From an uncultured Collinsella sp. (GTDB taxonomy: Bacteria > Actinomycetota > Coriobacteriia > Coriobacteriales > Coriobacteriaceae): a stretch of 11,768 nucleotides of DNA. The position numbers and the translations under genes are program-made. The notes under the pieces were generated by a model. That model did no database searches, was not told where the DNA came from, and saw only the letters and a program-made list of their open reading frames with translations. The stretch is from contig CABRFG010000062.1 of NCBI GenBank assembly GCA_902470095.1, forward strand, positions 1 to 11,768, read 5' to 3'. Of this stretch, positions 1 through 7,673 are shown piece by piece (the stretch's first letter is position 1; each line of letters begins with the position of its first letter).

Positions 1-4
1 GGGT

Positions 5-42
5 TCCCACATTCATCCGCACATGTGCGGATGAATGTGGGA
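5..42. repeat. Perfect 38-base palindrome
   Basis: Bases 5-23 are the exact reverse complement of bases 24-42, with the centre at ACATGT and no unpaired loop. Neither side is followed by a run of T, so it is not a standard rho-independent terminator in either direction. It could be a dispersed palindromic repeat, a binding site for a dimeric protein, or the 3' end hairpin of a gene lying outside the window. The symmetry is certain; the role is unknown. Confidence 0.85.
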
Positions 43-170
43 GGTGTTCGGATAAAGTCGATAATCAAGGATCCAGTCCCGACCGTTTGCCGAGCAATAG
101 GATCGCAATCGGCGCCGAACATGTACTATGTACGGGCATTGTCTAAACCCGCAACCCAAAGGACCCCATC

Positions 171-860
171 TTGCCCGTCGTCGCCGCTATGACCGTTACC
201 CCACATGCCTCTGATGCCATGGTCGCTATCCCCTTTTGGCTCGAGATGTTCGCCGTTGTCGCTGCATCGATCTCGGGTGTGCTGGTTGCGCGCGAGCACA
301 AACTCGACCTGGTGGGCGCCGTCGCGCTCGCCGTGGTCTGTGGACTGGGCGGCGGTCTTTTGCGCGATATGACGCTGCAGGTGGGCAACGTCTACATCCT
401 CAACCAACCGATGGCGCTCCCGCTCTCCATCGCCACCGCGGCCATCATCTACATCTTCCCGGCAATCGTCGACAAGCCCGAAAAACTCATTCCCCTGCTC
501 GACATCATCTCGGTCGGCATCTATGCCGCAACCGGCGCGGACAAGGCACTGGTCTACGGCTTTGCGCCGGCGGTGTGCATCATGATGGGCTTTTTCACCG
601 CGGTGGGCGGCGGCATGTTGCGCGACGGCTTTATGGGCGTGGTTCCGGGCATTTTCCAACGTACTAACTTTTATGCCATCGCCGCCATCGCCGGATCGAC
701 AAGCTATGTGTGTCTCGTTATGAGCGGCATCATGAGCAATGTCGCCGCGCTGGTCGTATGCGTTGTCGTGACCATGGGTCTGCGCTGGCTCTCGCTGCGC
801 TTTGACATCAAAAGCCCCACCGAAGAAGACATCGCACGCTTCTTGCACCGTAAAAAGTAG
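171..860 (+). CDS. TRIC/UPF0126-family cation channel, 229 aa
   Basis: An integral membrane protein of the bacterial trimeric intracellular cation channel family (UPF0126, YicG-like). Characterised prokaryotic members form trimers that conduct monovalent cations, mainly potassium. About seven hydrophobic segments are visible (near residues 20-41, 45-62, 84-100, 106-122, 129-147, 167-184 and 189-206). The family's two-fold internal repeat shows as a glycine-triplet motif in each half: GGGLLRD at 60-66 and GGGMLRD at 146-152. The length, about 200-230 residues, is normal. The TTG at 171 is chosen as start because AAAGGA lies 7 bases before it. An in-frame ATG at 189 would remove six residues and has no ribosome binding site. 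The gene may be followed in the same transcript by the gene at 968, 107 bases on. The physiological ion in this organism is not deducible. Confidence 0.85.
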   Translation: MPVVAAMTVTPHASDAMVAIPFWLEMFAVVAASISGVLVAREHKLDLVGAVALAVVCGLGGGLLRDMTLQVGNVYILNQPMALPLSIATAAIIYIFPAIVDKPEKLIPLLDIISVGIYAATGADKALVYGFAPAVCIMMGFFTAVGGGMLRDGFMGVVPGIFQRTNFYAIAAIAGSTSYVCLVMSGIMSNVAALVVCVVVTMGLRWLSLRFDIKSPTEEDIARFLHRKK

Positions 861-928
861 GCAGCACGGCACGACCCTTCGAAATGCAACCGAGAGGTTC
901 TTTTAGAGCGCCCACGCGTTGGGTACCC

Positions 929-955
929 TGTTAGGTATATGCCGAACACCTAACA
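929..955. promoter_or_regulatory. Inverted repeat abutting the ribosome binding site of the 968 gene
   Basis: TGTTAGGT at 929-936 is repeated in reverse complement as ACCTAACA at 948-955, with an 11-base spacer. The right arm runs directly into the Shine-Dalgarno AAAAGGA (955-961) of the next gene. It could be an operator for a dimeric repressor or an RNA hairpin that modulates translation. A small separate palindrome, GGGTACCC, lies at 921-928. No convincing -35/-10 pair was found around it, so the role is inferred. Confidence 0.4.
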
Positions 956-967
956 AAAGGATCAACC

Positions 968-2113
968 ATGGCTCTCAATCAAACCGCGGCGGCGCCGTCA
1001 CACAAAATGCGTCGCTGCCTGCTTATGGCATTCGCGCTCATCGCACTGGCGATTACTGCACTTCCCACGGCGTCGTTCGCCGGCACGGACACCGCAGGAA
1101 ACGTACTTACGACCGACGATGATGCCAATCCGTCCGGCATCGAAGGTGACCTGTACTGGGCCGGCCAGGCCCTCAACTTGGACGATGCGTCCATTGACCG
1201 CGATATCATCGCCGCGGGCGATACCCTCTCTATCCGCGACTGCACGGTGGGCGGCGCCATCCGCTTGGCGGCACGCACTATCGATATCGCCAAGACCACG
1301 GTTGATGGCAGCGTCACGGTCGTCGGTCAGCACGTTGTGCTCAATTCCGACAGCACCGCCAACTGTTTCTATGCGATAGGCGAGACGGTTGCCCTACGCG
1401 GCTCCACCAAGTCGGCAGCGCTTGCGGGCGATACGGTGACCATCGATGGCACCGTCGAGGGCGATGTCGAGGTTTGGGCCGACAAGCTCATCCTGGGCAA
1501 GAACGCCCACATCTCCGGCACCGTGAACGCGCACGTCTCCGAGGACCCCGAGCGTGCCGCAGGCGCCGAGGTAGGCGCGCTCAAGATCGACCGCACCGAG
1601 AACGAGGATACTTCCACCGTTAACGATGTCATCGGCGGTATCGTCGCCGCGGCACTCTCGACCTGCTTTGTCGCTCTGCTGCTCGAGCTCGTCTTTCCGC
1701 GCGCGACCGCCAGCGCCGCCGGCATGCTCCACCAGCGCCCCATGCCCCTGTGGGTGAGCGGTCTTCTGAGCACGATTGCTATCGTCCCCGCCGTCCTACT
1801 GCTGATTATCTCTATCGCCGGTCTGTCGCTTGCCGGAGCCCTCTTGTGCGGTGTTATCGGCATCGCGTTGGTGTCGAGTGCCTTTGCGGGGTGCGCGATT
1901 GCCCGCATGGTCGGACACAGCCAGAACCGCTACGCCATGGCAGCCGTTGGTGGCGTAATCGCAGGCGCCCTCACGGGGCTTCCCCTCGTAGGTGACTTCA
2001 TCAGCGGCGTAGCCTTTGTCTTTATGCTCGGCTACGTTATCCAGATCATCTGGCGCAACGCCCACCTCAAGCCGCAGCAGCCGGCTAACATGCCAGGACT
2101 CCCCACCGCTTAG
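968..2113 (+). CDS. Exported membrane protein with bactofilin-like beta-solenoid, 381 aa
   Basis: The N-terminus has a basic stretch (K13, R15, R16) followed by a hydrophobic core at about 17-37 ending in an Ala-rich site (ASFA, 35-38), read as a signal peptide or signal anchor. Residues 60-190 are a repetitive run of short beta strands with turns such as DRDIIAAGD, GSVTVVGQ, SAALAGDTVTIDG and GDVEVWAD. This pattern of D/G turns and alternating hydrophobics is typical of polymer-forming bactofilin (DUF583-type) solenoids. A charged linker (191-218) leads to about four or five hydrophobic segments (219-243, 262-284, 287-313, 323-341, 343-362) and a short polar tail. The start has Shine-Dalgarno AAAAGGA 6 bases upstream. 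Ordinary bactofilins are cytoplasmic, so a signal peptide before the solenoid puts this one outside or at the membrane surface. No enzymatic motif is seen. A cell-envelope scaffold role is only a guess. Confidence 0.72.
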   Translation: MALNQTAAAPSHKMRRCLLMAFALIALAITALPTASFAGTDTAGNVLTTDDDANPSGIEGDLYWAGQALNLDDASIDRDIIAAGDTLSIRDCTVGGAIRLAARTIDIAKTTVDGSVTVVGQHVVLNSDSTANCFYAIGETVALRGSTKSAALAGDTVTIDGTVEGDVEVWADKLILGKNAHISGTVNAHVSEDPERAAGAEVGALKIDRTENEDTSTVNDVIGGIVAAALSTCFVALLLELVFPRATASAAGMLHQRPMPLWVSGLLSTIAIVPAVLLLIISIAGLSLAGALLCGVIGIALVSSAFAGCAIARMVGHSQNRYAMAAVGGVIAGALTGLPLVGDFISGVAFVFMLGYVIQIIWRNAHLKPQQPANMPGLPTA

Positions 2114-2130
2114 CCACCAACCACCACAAA

Positions 2131-2152
2131 GGTGCCAGGTTACTTTGCACCA
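2131..2152 (+). repeat. REP-like short element, left copy
   Basis: The element has 5-base inverted ends (GGTGC at 2131-2135, GCACC at 2147-2151) and the core GGTTACTTTGCACCA at 2138-2152. The core matches 13 of 15 bases of GGTTCGTTTGCACCA on the minus strand at 8021-8007. It lies between the stop codon of the 968 gene and its terminator. The resemblance to REP/RAYT-type intergenic repeats is from general knowledge of such elements and has not been searched. Confidence 0.4.
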
Positions 2153-2159
2153 ACAAACG

Positions 2160-2200
2160 AAGCGGGGCACTCGGTCATGTCGACCGGGTGCCCCGCTTTT
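2160..2200 (+). terminator. Rho-independent terminator after the 968 gene
   Basis: A 17-bp stem with one G-T wobble is formed by 2160-2176 and 2182-2198, with a 5-base loop (ATGTC). The plus-strand transcript runs into TTTT at 2197-2200, followed by CTT. The stem is rich in G+C (GCGGGGCAC / GTGCCCCGC). It lies 46 bases beyond the stop of the membrane protein gene. On the minus strand the T tract is interrupted (TTCGTTT), so it may only partly stop transcription from the convergent pilin genes. Confidence 0.88.
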
Positions 2201-2305
2201 CTTGGAGGGTTCTCTAGTAACTTTTTCAAAACCAATGATCATCAGGTCGGTAGGCCTGTGCGTCACTCGCTACGGAGGCAGTACGCCATTGAGCAAGAAG
2301 GGCAA

Positions 2306-3952
2306 TTATATTTCACGGCGACCTCCTCCCCGCTTGATGACGAGCGCGACAACAATAGCCGCCACTCCGATGGCAGCCAAAACCGCCACCAGTACCAACG
2401 TTCTATCTCCCGTCGAGGGCATAAAGCCTCGACCTGCTTCTTTGCTTGGGGTGTTGAGCACCGACAGCTCAATCGAACCCGTCCTGGCATCGGCGGTATC
2501 AACCCGCAGAGGGCTTTCGACCGATACGGTCACCTTGGGCTTCGCGGTCGCCACTTGTTTAACGTCCAGACCCTCAGCCGTAACCGTCACCGTACGCTTG
2601 CCCTCAAAGGCGGTGTAGCCCTTGGGTGCCGCGATTTCCTCGACGGTATAGACACCCGCGTCCACACCGCTCAATTCCACATGGCCATCCGCGTCCGTGG
2701 TGATGCACGCGTCGGCATCCGTCGACCACGAGCCGTCAGTCGTTAGGATGCGACCGCGGTCGTCGATGATGCGCAGTTTGGCACCCGCGAGCGGCTTATC
2801 GTCCGAGCTTGAGCGCTTGATCAGACTGAGTCCCCAGGTGTAGGCGCACGCGTCATCGCTCGGCGTGCGGGTGAAGCCGGCGTCGCCGGACTGGTCGGCA
2901 AAGGGAGAGCGCGGGTAGCGCAGGTAGACCTCGTTGGGGTTGCCCTTCGCGATGCCGTGGTTGCATGCGCTGTTGAGCGGCGCATTGTACACGGCGACCA
3001 CGCGGGCGCCCGCGGTGAAGGCGTCGGCCCCGCCGAGCGCGGCAATCAGGTCGCCGGTGCGCACGGTGAAGGTCTTGCCGTCGACCGAGACCCCGCACTG
3101 GGCCGTGATGTCGGTCCAGCCCTTCGCGGGCTCAGTGCCGACGCGCCCGTCCTCACCGGCCGAGACGGCGTCGAAGCCGCCGTCCGCGCCCGCCGCCACG
3201 TACACGCGCATGCTCTCGGCGACCTTGGAGGGGTCGAGCCCCGCGCCCATGGTGTCGACGAACCGCACCGTATAGGTGTCGTAGGCCGTGAGCCCGGCCG
3301 GGACCGTAGCCGAGAGACGCCAGTACAGGTCGTCGGCGACCGTGGCGTCGGCGGCCTTCTGCCATGCAGCGGTGCTGTCCTCCAGCACGTGCTTGGCGAC
3401 CTTGGGCGTCGCAGCCTTGGGCTTGACGGTGACGGCGCTGCCGCCGACCAGGGCCATGATCGGCGCGGTGCCGGCCTCGCCCTGGGCGATGGCGTCGTCG
3501 TCGGCGACGATGAGCCAGTATCCGCTGGGCAGATCGGCCACCGTGCCCGCGTTAAGGGCCACGGAAGGGACGCCGGATCTGCAAATTGCTCTGGCGAGTT
3601 TTGTCGCCAGCGCGGTCGTCATGTGTCCGTCGCCATTCATCCATTCGGCAGCCTCTTGCGCCGTCGATGCCGAGTTATCAAGCCCTGCATCATGAAGCAC
3701 GGGAAGGGCAGCTTGGCGAACCGTGTCATTCGCCCACGCTACATCAGTTGCGACCTTTTGGTCGGCATCGGCATCGTCGACAACGGTCGCCGAAAAGAGC
3801 TGGTACGCGTCATACCGCGTCGCAACCGTACCGTCCACCGTAATGGCTCCAGTGCCTGCCGCGCGGGCCATCCCGGGCAACATCGCAAAAGAGAGCATTG
3901 CGACCGTAGCTATTGTCGCGATAGCCAACAAGCGGCGGCAAAGCCTACTCAC
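2306..3952 (-). CDS. LPXTG-type major pilin, SpaH/EbpB-like, with D2 and SpaA isopeptide domains, 548 aa
   Basis: A wall-anchored pilus backbone subunit. In order: a signal peptide (1-31, RRLL then a hydrophobic core and ARA|AG); an N-terminal D1 domain (about 35-175); a pilin-motif-like VKPK (K177/K179) that would supply the lysine used in sortase polymerisation; a D2 domain (about 182-350) with likely isopeptide residues K187 and N327, acidic helper D233 and the family signature GNPNEVYL; a SpaA/Cna-B domain (about 373-501) with K379, the E-box YTVEEIAAPKGY (435-446) and N500; then the sorting signal MPSTG (511-515), a membrane segment (518-539) and a basic tail. The GTG at 3952 is chosen because GAGGTG lies 6 bases upstream and a clean signal peptide follows. 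Starting at the ATG at 4027 would put 25 odd residues in front. It overlaps the preceding gene's stop by 8 bases, so the two are co-translated. Codons for about residues 126-376 are far richer in GC than the rest. Confidence 0.88.
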   Translation of the reverse strand: MSRLCRRLLAIATIATVAMLSFAMLPGMARAAGTGAITVDGTVATRYDAYQLFSATVVDDADADQKVATDVAWANDTVRQAALPVLHDAGLDNSASTAQEAAEWMNGDGHMTTALATKLARAICRSGVPSVALNAGTVADLPSGYWLIVADDDAIAQGEAGTAPIMALVGGSAVTVKPKAATPKVAKHVLEDSTAAWQKAADATVADDLYWRLSATVPAGLTAYDTYTVRFVDTMGAGLDPSKVAESMRVYVAAGADGGFDAVSAGEDGRVGTEPAKGWTDITAQCGVSVDGKTFTVRTGDLIAALGGADAFTAGARVVAVYNAPLNSACNHGIAKGNPNEVYLRYPRSPFADQSGDAGFTRTPSDDACAYTWGLSLIKRSSSDDKPLAGAKLRIIDDRGRILTTDGSWSTDADACITTDADGHVELSGVDAGVYTVEEIAAPKGYTAFEGKRTVTVTAEGLDVKQVATAKPKVTVSVESPLRVDTADARTGSIELSVLNTPSKEAGRGFMPSTGDRTLVLVAVLAAIGVAAIVVALVIKRGGGRREI

Positions 3953-6900
3953 GGCTACCACCTCGACCTTGATCGCGATGGCGACGAGCATGCATCCATG
4001 TCGCAGCAAAACACAGCATCGAAGCACCAGCTAAATACGTCATAGTCAAACCAGCCCCGCCCGCCTCAGGTAGCGTAGTCGAGTACCTGTTGGTAAAGGT
4101 CGGCGGGGTCGAGGAACCCTCGCCATAGGTGACGGTGGTGTCGAGCTGATTCGTACCGTTGACCACGTTAACCGTGACCCTATACTCGGTCCTGTCATAG
4201 GTGATGTGATCCTTGACATTGTTCTCGGCGCCCTCGGGAACAACCTCGGAGATGATGTAGCGATACTCGCCGGCCTTGTTGTACTTGACGTTGAAGGAGA
4301 CATTGCCCTCTGCGTTATTGGTCGCCGTCTGGAGCACTTTGCCCTCGGCGTCCTTAAGCGCGAACGAGAACTGACCTTCCCTGAAGGTTCCGCCTTTAAG
4401 CACTTTATTTGCTTTTATCGTCGCTTTGCCTTCAAGGGGCGCGTCATACACCCAAATCTCTACATCTGACGTTATCTCCGTATTGGCATCAAGCAGAGAT
4501 TTCGCCCTGTTCATGGCTCGCTCGTATTGCTCCTCGTCCGCGTTGCCTTTGAGCAGAATCCATGTTGGTTGGGCGACGCGATATCCAGCAGGCGCCGTCG
4601 TCTCCTCGAGGCAGTAAAGCTTGCAGGAAGCCATGGCGTCCGAACTCGTTCCAAAAGTCGCGTTTCCGTTAGAGTCGGTCGTTTCGGTAGAAAAAGCCGT
4701 CTTTGCGTCATCAACACCGGCACCGCTCTGCACCTTGTCCATGTCAATCGCATAGAGTGTGAACGTGGCCCCAGCCAACGGCGCAGTAACGTCCTTTTCA
4801 TCCACTTTGTGGACCACAATGCCGTACCCCGTTCCGCCTCCCGATGCGCCGGCATCTATGTCATATTTACGCTCGTGTTTAACATACCCGTCTGCAACAC
4901 CTTCAAGCTGAGCCTCGTTGGAAAGGGAAACGTTACCAGACTCACCGGACAGAACTTCATATTCGACTTTCAGGTATTTCTCATCGGGAAGCCTCAACGT
5001 CAATCGCTGCTGCTTTCCAGCGCCCTCATCAACCAAATCGAGAGCTGTCTTGTATTGCTCTTTCGCCAACTCACGCCAAATGCCATTGTCACACTCAGAC
5101 ACGCTAAGCGACGAAGGCACAAACGTGCATTTGGAGTCCATCACATCGAACAGATCAAGATAGTCGGTTCCACTTTTTAGGTCCAATGCCGATTCGTTAA
5201 CAAAAATGGTGTAGTGAATTCGCTTGCTATTACTTACCGACGCACCGGTCTTTGACAATACGTCGTTCTTGATCTGTACGGTATCAGAGCCCGCCTTAAA
5301 TTCCTTATTATCCGAGCTCGCACTCGCCGAGTTCGTAAGCTCGCCGAGGTTCTTTGACGTGTCGACCACTGACCTCTTGACAGCAGTTGCATACGTCAGC
5401 TTCACATAGCCTGTATTGTTACCCAACTTTTCCGTTGGAATCGAAAACGTAACTGCTCGACGATCAACGGCAGGCGTCAGCAAGACACCCGAAGCCTCGG
5501 TTTTTTCTCTCTCATGTTCCCATTCGTGGCCGGGCACCGCCGTCCTGTAGGGATTTGAATACAAAGAATATTTAGCCGAACCGGGGATATAACTCATTCC
5601 ATCAGGAAGCTCATCTTTAACAACGACATCCTTGCCATTGAGCCTGCCTGCGCCATAATACTCACCGGCAGGCGTCTTAGCTCGATTGGCATAGACAGTC
5701 CAGTCGACAATCCACGCACCTTTGTCGTTCGAGCCATCCACTGATTTCCAGTCAAACGTCTCATCCCACCGTGCTTGCGAGCCGTCTTCATTTATTTTTA
5801 CGCTCTTCTCAACCGAAGGCTCCGTTTCGTCTTCAACGTAGTAAAAAACGAAATCAGAATAGCCGCTAAACCCGTCGACAGAGGCGAAGTTGGAGTACCA
5901 ACCAGGAAGTGCGTCGGTCACCGTTTTATACGCAATAACCACTTCAGGGGACTTATCCAGTGCTTCTTTGACTTTATCCGTAATGGTTATTCGGATATTG
6001 CAGTTATGCTTGTTGCTGCCCTGTGACGGATCTGCGCCTCGCTCAAAGTCCCAGTCGACACCTTGGTCCAATTCGGTGTCCCCGATGGCAACTACATACG
6101 ATTGACCGCCAGTGGTATCCGGGCCCATGGTCTGCTTCCAAGCCGCCAGCATGGTATCTTTGATAAGAACGGATTCTGGGTTTTTCGCATTTACGTAATC
6201 ACGGAGCTCTACGCGTAATTGCCAAGTTGCCCTTCCGGTCCGCGACGCCTCATCCTTATTAAGCAGTTTTTTGCTTATGGTCTTGCCCGTCCAAGGGCGA
6301 GCATAGTATTCGGTACTTTCTCCAGAGGGCTGATCTGAATCTTCTTTTTTCACGGTTGCCGTGTTGCTTACCTTTTCGTAGGATTTCTCATCTTTCAGCT
6401 TGGTTTGATAGACGATGCAATAGGTCGCATACCGGTCGCCCTCTTTTGGATTAAACGTATAGCTGAATGAATCCTCCGACTCACCCGGTGTTCCCTCGCC
6501 GACCTTTTTAGCTTCGTCAGCATTCTCGCCCTTGTAGACCGCGTAGTTGCCAATATAAGTTTGTTTGCCATCGAGCCTATCAGTGAAGGTATAGCCGGTC
6601 ATATCGGCCTTGAGAGACCCCTTGTTGAGTACAACCTTCCAAGTAATAGCAGACGGCGTTCCGGAGCCGGCCTCTTTTTTAATCATGTCATACTGAAATG
6701 AATTCGAGGCACCTTCAATCGAAAGAGATTGTCGAGGATTTGCCTTTCCCCAGGTTGCCTGCACGCCGTTCTTGCCTTGCATAGGCATACCATTAGTGGA
6801 CGGTAGGTCCGCACTAACTGTCGTTTCGTACGTAACGGTATGGTCGCCCTTAGAAAGGCTACCCAGCGACAATGTTGCCTCTTTCCCCTCATTACTCACG

Positions 6901-7673
6901 GACGAACCAATCGGATTTCCATCAAGCTTGAAGCTGTTTTGGTCAAATTTCAGGTAGTCGCCGAGTGTATCAACCAGCACTACATCCGTTGCATACGACT
7001 TAACACTCAGATTGATAGTCCAAGTTATCTTGGCAATTCCAGTAGTGCCATCTTGAGAAAAGACACCCGACTTACTTCCCTCGACCGCGCCATCTTGAAT
7101 CTCGATAGGTACAGCTTCGCCAACGCCCGGAAATCTCAATTCGACTTTTGACCCATCATCCAGATTTTTGTCTTTGAGCTTGAATTCGAATTTAACCTTT
7201 ACGTAAAGTGAAGATGGATTGGCGTTGAGATAGCTGGGGGCGTATTTAAAAATGACCTTGTTCTTTTCGATGCGCCAAGTTCCCATCTTTTGCGCATTCT
7301 CGGTATCATCAGTCATCAAGTCGCCGCCCGCGTTGTCCTTCACGACAATCGACTCAGGAAAGGTATAAATCGCCTCAAGCCTTTCAGGTGTAGGCCCACA
7401 ATTCTCATGAAAACGAGCTTCCATAAAACCGTAAATTGTATCGGTTGTCGTAATCGAGGGTGAGCCCTCTTTACCGAGAGGCTGCTGACGATCCTTATCG
7501 GCATACAGCCCAACCGTAACGTCCGCCGTATTCTCATTAATCACAATCGGCGTCGGCGTCGTCGCACCCTCAGCGCGCACGGGGGCTGCACCGTGAAAAA
7601 CTGCGGCGGTGAGGCTAATCAAAATGAAGATCAGGGCCGCCATACCCAGCGACCGTGAGCGGTGTGCGTCCAT
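3945..7673 (-). CDS. Large LPXTG-type pilus/adhesin subunit with FctA (Spy0128-type) domain, 1242 aa
   Basis: A cell-wall-anchored, multi-domain surface protein, likely the minor or tip subunit of the pilus made with the next gene. A signal peptide occupies about 1-35. After an N-terminal beta-rich region (38-195) come five adhesin-type Ig modules, about 196-310, 322-447, 460-612, 618-800 and 803-940. Each shows an aromatic start strand (for example ITWTINL, ITWKVVLN, ATWQLRVEL), a D-x-L/M strand end and an N-x-A end. Next is a SpaA/Cna-B-like domain (949-1079: K956, E1023/E1024, APAGY) and an FctA/Spy0128-type domain (1081-1196: K1090, E1143, N1195 in FTNRY). It ends with sorting signal LPEAG (1201-1205), a hydrophobic segment and an Arg-rich tail. 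Shine-Dalgarno AGGGGA precedes the ATG. The base composition is markedly lower in GC than the flanking housekeeping genes, suggesting acquisition by transfer. The ligand is unknown; no VWA/MIDAS motif was seen. Confidence 0.85.
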   Translation of the reverse strand: MDAHRSRSLGMAALIFILISLTAAVFHGAAPVRAEGATTPTPIVINENTADVTVGLYADKDRQQPLGKEGSPSITTTDTIYGFMEARFHENCGPTPERLEAIYTFPESIVVKDNAGGDLMTDDTENAQKMGTWRIEKNKVIFKYAPSYLNANPSSLYVKVKFEFKLKDKNLDDGSKVELRFPGVGEAVPIEIQDGAVEGSKSGVFSQDGTTGIAKITWTINLSVKSYATDVVLVDTLGDYLKFDQNSFKLDGNPIGSSVSNEGKEATLSLGSLSKGDHTVTYETTVSADLPSTNGMPMQGKNGVQATWGKANPRQSLSIEGASNSFQYDMIKKEAGSGTPSAITWKVVLNKGSLKADMTGYTFTDRLDGKQTYIGNYAVYKGENADEAKKVGEGTPGESEDSFSYTFNPKEGDRYATYCIVYQTKLKDEKSYEKVSNTATVKKEDSDQPSGESTEYYARPWTGKTISKKLLNKDEASRTGRATWQLRVELRDYVNAKNPESVLIKDTMLAAWKQTMGPDTTGGQSYVVAIGDTELDQGVDWDFERGADPSQGSNKHNCNIRITITDKVKEALDKSPEVVIAYKTVTDALPGWYSNFASVDGFSGYSDFVFYYVEDETEPSVEKSVKINEDGSQARWDETFDWKSVDGSNDKGAWIVDWTVYANRAKTPAGEYYGAGRLNGKDVVVKDELPDGMSYIPGSAKYSLYSNPYRTAVPGHEWEHEREKTEASGVLLTPAVDRRAVTFSIPTEKLGNNTGYVKLTYATAVKRSVVDTSKNLGELTNSASASSDNKEFKAGSDTVQIKNDVLSKTGASVSNSKRIHYTIFVNESALDLKSGTDYLDLFDVMDSKCTFVPSSLSVSECDNGIWRELAKEQYKTALDLVDEGAGKQQRLTLRLPDEKYLKVEYEVLSGESGNVSLSNEAQLEGVADGYVKHERKYDIDAGASGGGTGYGIVVHKVDEKDVTAPLAGATFTLYAIDMDKVQSGAGVDDAKTAFSTETTDSNGNATFGTSSDAMASCKLYCLEETTAPAGYRVAQPTWILLKGNADEEQYERAMNRAKSLLDANTEITSDVEIWVYDAPLEGKATIKANKVLKGGTFREGQFSFALKDAEGKVLQTATNNAEGNVSFNVKYNKAGEYRYIISEVVPEGAENNVKDHITYDRTEYRVTVNVVNGTNQLDTTVTYGEGSSTPPTFTNRYSTTLPEAGGAGLTMTYLAGASMLCFAATWMHARRHRDQGRGGSRE

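Noticed and set aside
126..872. 248-codon open frame on the minus strand opposite the channel gene
   Set aside because: It is a His/Asp/Ala-rich antisense shadow of the TRIC gene with no plausible function.
880..908. Terminator between the channel gene and the solenoid protein gene
   Set aside because: Only a 4-bp AACC/GGTT hairpin followed by CTTTTA was found, too weak to call.
1796..2266. Minus-strand open frame of 156 codons beginning just beyond the pilin gene
   Set aside because: It reads through the terminator stem and the antisense of the solenoid protein gene; no start signal or family was recognised.
2016..2746. Plus-strand open frames of about 200 codons spanning the terminator and the end of the pilin gene
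   Set aside because: They run through a strong terminator, have low-complexity Ser/Thr/Arg composition and overlap the C-terminus of a well-supported pilin gene.
2957..4045. 362-codon open frame on the plus strand opposite the pilin gene
   Set aside because: It is a shadow of the GC-rich pilin codons, low in complexity (Arg/Gly/Asp/Val), with no domain and no start signal.
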